Part shown: positions 8,066-10,777 of the stretch, piece by piece
Layout of the letters: each line of letters starts with the position of its first letter
How positions within the stretch are numbered: position 1 is the first letter of the stretch
DNA from: Candidatus Poribacteria bacterium
GTDB taxonomy: Bacteria; Poribacteria; WGA-4E; UBA9662
Direction: 5' to 3'
Assembly (NCBI GenBank): GCA_002699335.1
Contig: PACG01000105.1
Span: forward strand, 2,714 to 13,490
Length of the DNA: 10,777 bases
Made by a program: the position numbers and the translations under genes
Notes under the pieces: generated by a model
Seen by the model: the letters and a program-made list of their open reading frames with translations, nothing else
Told to the model about the DNA's origin: nothing
Databases searched by the model: none

Positions 8066-8083
8066 AGCTTTTAGACACCCTCT
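8066..8083 (+). repeat. Candidate right terminal inverted repeat of the IS remnant
   Basis: Directly after the transposase stop lies AGCTTTTAGACACCCTC, whose complement, GAGGGTGTCTAAAAGCT, resembles IS5-group terminal repeats. No partner copy is visible because the left end is lost, so this is an inference from sequence type and position. Confidence 0.4.
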
Positions 8084-8211
8084 TAGATTATCTCCCCTTT
8101 TCTCCTCAGTAATTGGCAGTTCCACTGACTGGGCTTTACACCTGGTATGGTCAGTTGAGGGTTGTTATCGTTTGCTTATCTCTATTTCAGTAATGACAGT
8201 ATGTTCTGTGA

Positions 8212-8346
8212 TGTTTGATTGGCTTACGTCAGCATAAGCTGTACCTGCAAACAATCCAAAAGTTTCCGCATTTTGAGTGGGCTTACACCTACAATGCCGC
8301 GACTGGCCATCGCTTTTCTGATCAGGCTAGTTTCCTCTTAGCTTAG
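8212..8346 (+). other. Coding-like C-terminal tail, family not recognised
   Basis: The plus frame after TGA 8209-8211 runs to TAG 8344-8346 without a start codon and reads LRQHKLYLQTIQKFPHFEWA, YTYNAATGHRFSDQASFLLA. The residue mix and absence of stops look like the tail of a real, perhaps transposase-type, protein. I cannot assign it. Confidence 0.25.
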
Positions 8347-8381
8347 CTCTTGCCTACCCAGTTATAGGATCGATCATTTAC

Positions 8382-8410
8382 TTGACAACCATCAGATTGT
8401 GTCGTAGGAT
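8382..8410 (+). promoter_or_regulatory. Consensus-like promoter without an obvious gene
   Basis: TTGACA (8382-8387), a 17-base gap, then TAGGAT (8405-8410). The first hexamer is perfect and the second matches four of six. No gene starts within 300 bases downstream, so it may be chance, or it may have served a lost gene or a small RNA. Confidence 0.25.
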
Positions 8411-8911
8411 GCATTCCCACATTCTCCCCAATCTTTAACACAGCAGCGGAGCCGTATCTCCAGCGAGCACAAGAGCCCATAAAATGATACCTTCATCCAG
8501 GTAACAGGATTGGGTTGGTCACTGTCTATCGGTGGTACAGTGTGGGTATATATCTAGCCTAAGATAGGGCGGGGAAATCATTTTATATGGCCTAAAGACC
8601 TTAAAAGGCTTACACCAAATTGAAAAGTTTGCCATAATGCTATCCATCCGATTGACAACGAGAAAATCTGCCACCATCTGACGCTTCAATCAGCCCACTT
8701 GATCTCCTTAGCATTGCTTGTCTATTAGAATGGAAGCCGTGTTGACTAAATAACCTTCTCGTCATACCATGTATTTCGCGTGTTGTCGCCATTTGGGTTG
8801 CACGACAGGATCTACCATGACCTTACCACCTATTTTCCATCCCTTCCATTTTACGGCTGAAGAAAAAGACACTGGACCAGGATAGTCATTTTACTTTATA
8901 TTACAGGTATA

Positions 8912-9091
8912 ATGACTGAACATGTCTGTCAAGAAATGACTAGGGCTTTAGCTGGGATTCAACCTTTGCGGCAATCAAAAGATCCGGTTCTTTCCCATCA
9001 TAATGGGCATGCCGGCGAATACGACCCCTACCTGGGTAGTTTAATCACACACCCTAAAATGGTGATTAAAGTTCGTAGTAACGCCATTTAA
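8912..9091 (+). CDS. Small open frame, 59 residues, unknown
   Basis: ATG 8912 to TAA 9089-9091 encodes a soluble, His-rich 59-residue product containing SHHNGHAGEYDPYLG. There is no clear ribosome binding site (only ACAGGT nearby), and a perfect TATAAT (8908-8913) overlaps the ATG, which argues against this start. It ends 58 bases before the DUF1501 start and is much more AT-rich than that gene. I do not recognise it; it may be a remnant or chance. Confidence 0.25.
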   Translation: MTEHVCQEMTRALAGIQPLRQSKDPVLSHHNGHAGEYDPYLGSLITHPKMVIKVRSNAI

Positions 9092-9149
9092 GGGTTGTTT
9101 GAAAATCGGAAACCTTGGATAATTGGGCAGGATCATAGAGTTCAAAAAT

Positions 9150-10508
9150 ATGAAAAATTCGATCGACCACCATGGTTGCCCTTCCTTTCATGCGATGTCC
9201 CGTCGTAAAGCGTTGCAAATCGGAGTGTTGGGAGGGCTTGGGCTCTCTCTTGGCGACCTGCTTCGCGTGCAGGCGACGGAGGGACAAAAGAGGGCGGTGA
9301 AGGCGTTGAGTATAATTCAGTTGCACCTCGGGGGTGGGTTTCAGCAGCAGGAGTCGTTTGATCCCAAGCCGGAAGCACCGGTGGAGATTCGCGGGCAGTT
9401 TGGGGTGACGAAGACGGAGACCGGGGATTACCTGAGCGACAATTTTCCGCGAACGGCCAAGGTGGCCGACAAGCTCACGGTGATTCGCAGCGTGGTGGGC
9501 AAAGTGCCGGATCATGGCATTGCGACGTATCACCTCTTCACAGGCTACACGCCGACGGCGGTCATCGACTACCCGCAAATGGGCTCGGTGGTGTCACATG
9601 AGTTGGGCAAGCGTAAGGAGATGCCGCCGTATGTCATGATTCCGAAGAAGACCGGCTTCATGGGCGGAACCGGTTTTCTCAGCAGTGTGTATGGACCGTT
9701 TGAACTAGGTTCGGATCCAGGCGGACGAAGCTACCAGGTGCGTGATTTCCAGATTCCCAATCACGTGTCGATGGAACGTCTGGATCGGCGGCGAACGGCG
9801 CGTCAGATCATCGAGGAACGCATCCGCAAGCTGGAGTCCGATCCCAACGTGCTGAACACGATGGATGGGTTTTACCAGGACGCGTATGCGCTCCTGACCT
9901 CGCCCAAGGCGCAGGCCGCCTTTTCGTTGGACAATGAATCGGCGGCGATGAAGGAACTCTATGGCAGCGACGTGGTGGGTTTAAAAGGGCCGGACAATCG
10001 CTACCATCCGAAGGGACTTGCCGAGCGACTGATCGTGGCACGCCGCCTGGTGGAAGCCGGCGTGCGATTTGTAACAGTGACTTACGGCTCTTGGGACTGT
10101 CACGTGGATGTGAAGCGCAGCACGCTGGATCAGATGCCCGCGCTGGATGCTGCGATTGCGGGGATGGTCACCGATCTGGAGCAACGAGGGCTGCTCGACA
10201 CGACGATCTTCTGGGTCACCAGCGAATTCGGCCGCACCCCCAAAATCAATAAGGACGCCGGTCGCGATCATCATGCACGCTGCTATTCGATGCTCATCGC
10301 CGGTGGCGGTTTCACCCGGGGCCAATTCTACGGAGCTAGCGATGCTACCGGCGCGGAACCGGCCCGGGACGCAGTTCCGGTGGAGAACCTGTTGCATACT
10401 GTCTATCACCAACTTGGCATCGACGCCTCGAAGGAGTTGTTGGCTTTCGGCACACGCCCGATTGAGATCATCAAAGGTGGGAAGTTGGTGCAGGGTTTGG
10501 TTTCCTGA
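9150..10508 (+). CDS. DUF1501 protein, Tat-exported
   Basis: This is a 452-residue member of the DUF1501 family, part of the alkaline phosphatase/sulfatase superfamily and abundant in Planctomycetes and Verrucomicrobia. Its activity is not established. The start ATG 9150 gives [13 protein letters not shown] followed by a twin-arginine signal ([20 protein letters not shown]), the family's usual opening, so I prefer it to the TTG at 9123. Family blocks follow in order: [51 protein letters not shown], and [15 protein letters not shown] with [10 protein letters not shown], where metal-binding residues are expected. The length is normal and there is no lesion. It is markedly GC-richer than everything to its left. 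In relatives it sits in operons with DUF1549/DUF1553 cytochrome-type proteins and secreted proteins; here the downstream gene starts three bases after its stop. Confidence 0.93.
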   Translation: MKNSIDHHGCPSFHAMSRRKALQIGVLGGLGLSLGDLLRVQATEGQKRAVKALSIIQLHLGGGFQQQESFDPKPEAPVEIRGQFGVTKTETGDYLSDNFPRTAKVADKLTVIRSVVGKVPDHGIATYHLFTGYTPTAVIDYPQMGSVVSHELGKRKEMPPYVMIPKKTGFMGGTGFLSSVYGPFELGSDPGGRSYQVRDFQIPNHVSMERLDRRRTARQIIEERIRKLESDPNVLNTMDGFYQDAYALLTSPKAQAAFSLDNESAAMKELYGSDVVGLKGPDNRYHPKGLAERLIVARRLVEAGVRFVTVTYGSWDCHVDVKRSTLDQMPALDAAIAGMVTDLEQRGLLDTTIFWVTSEFGRTPKINKDAGRDHHARCYSMLIAGGGFTRGQFYGASDATGAEPARDAVPVENLLHTVYHQLGIDASKELLAFGTRPIEIIKGGKLVQGLVS

Positions 10509-10511
10509 ACG

Positions 10512-10777
10512 ATGAATTATTTGCGACTGCTTTTACTGGTTGTCGTCATCTTCGGAACCGTGTTGGGCTGGGCGCAACGGATGACGAAAGGACTAGAGTA
10601 CGTGCGTCCCCGTTTCGGACAACAGGGCACGACGGTGGAGGTGCAACTGCAAGGGATCTCCGAAGCCCTGAAGAATCCGAGAGAGGTCATCTTCTTCAAA
10701 CCGGGCATCAGGGCATTCGACCTGATGCCCGGTTCCAAGCCTTCCCGGTTGAACTTTGCTCATGGCGGCTACATTGA
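10512..10777 (+). CDS. Secreted protein with Ig-like/PPC-type N-terminus, partial
   Basis: ATG 10512 opens a frame that stays open to the right edge (88 residues seen). MNYLRLLLLVVVIFGTVLGW is a clear signal peptide, probably cut after the following AQ. Next comes LEYVRPRFGQQGTTVEVQLQ, the opening of the IPT/Ig-like segment (xPxGGQxGTTVEVxLxG) found in planctomycete proteins that carry bacterial pre-peptidase C-terminal domains; FFKPGIRAFDL also fits. It starts three bases after the DUF1501 stop with no terminator between, so the two are very likely co-transcribed and both exported. Relatives are several hundred residues long; the rest lies outside. Confidence 0.8.
   Translation, partial: MNYLRLLLLVVVIFGTVLGWAQRMTKGLEYVRPRFGQQGTTVEVQLQGISEALKNPREVIFFKPGIRAFDLMPGSKPSRLNFAHGGYI

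Larger units (their letters stand above)
8084..8911. other. AT-rich intergenic stretch with short open frames
   Basis: No complete gene is supportable. It contains a coding-like tail (8212-8346), a consensus-like promoter (8382-8410) and a 38-codon open frame from 8769 with no known relatives. A 63-codon open frame at 8046-8237 starts inside the IS remnant and shows no family features. Confidence 0.45.

Noticed and set aside
8908..8913. TATAAT as a promoter for the DUF1501 gene
   Set aside because: No acceptable -35 box lies 16-18 bases upstream, so the match is probably chance in AT-rich DNA.
9123..9149. TTG start nine codons upstream for the DUF1501 protein
   Set aside because: The family's usual N-terminus begins at the ATG at 9150, and the TTG has no ribosome binding site.
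9066..9578. 170-codon minus-strand open frame
   Set aside because: It is antisense to the well-supported DUF1501 gene; the composition is that of a shadow frame in GC-rich coding DNA.
1..10777. CRISPR array, tRNA or rRNA genes
   Set aside because: I saw no regularly spaced repeat array, no tRNA-like TTCGA arm context and no rRNA signature on either strand.

Overview
The window looks like a decaying, transfer-prone stretch of a genome from a bacterium with a planctomycete-like gene stock (Planctomycetes, Verrucomicrobia, or a similar sulfatase-rich group such as Poribacteria). This rests on family types: an arylsulfatase, a sugar-active hydrolase remnant, a secreted beta-propeller protein, and a DUF1501 gene followed by a secreted protein. 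I cannot name the species, and a marine or host-associated metagenome origin is only a guess.

Layout. Bases 1-787 (+) hold the C-terminal half of an arylsulfatase broken by at least two frameshifts. Bases 788-1282 have no gene I can support. Bases 1283-1412 (-) hold the N-terminal piece of a BrnT/DUF4258-like toxin. Bases 1409-2300 (-) hold the C-terminal part of a GH32/43-like hydrolase, also frameshifted. Bases 2337-3341 (-) carry an intact aldo/keto reductase with a good ribosome binding site and a possible promoter. Bases 3548-4342 (-) carry an intact 264-residue VirB11-like P-loop ATPase. A longer open frame to 4603 exists, but its extra N-terminus overlies a sugar-phosphate isomerase/epimerase remnant read in another frame (4377-4556). 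Bases 4853-6047 (-) hold a broken FlgO/CsgG-like plus DUF4384 protein gene. Bases 6189-7880 (-) hold a PQQ-type beta-propeller pseudogene with five homopolymer-linked frameshifts and three in-frame stops. Its signal-peptide end is cut off by an IS5-family transposase remnant (+, about 7878-8083). Bases 8084-9091 are AT-rich, with only short open frames. At about 9100 the base composition rises sharply. A clean two-gene unit follows: a Tat-exported DUF1501 protein (9150-10508) and the start of a secreted protein (10512 to the right edge).

Reading. Only the reductase, the ATPase and the DUF1501 pair appear functional. The rest is a graveyard of catabolic and envelope genes. I see no new defence or mobile system. 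The best leads are the mis-extended ATPase frame, the IS remnant at the beta-propeller gene, the spaced repeat pair (871-900 and 4712-4741), and the composition break near 9100.
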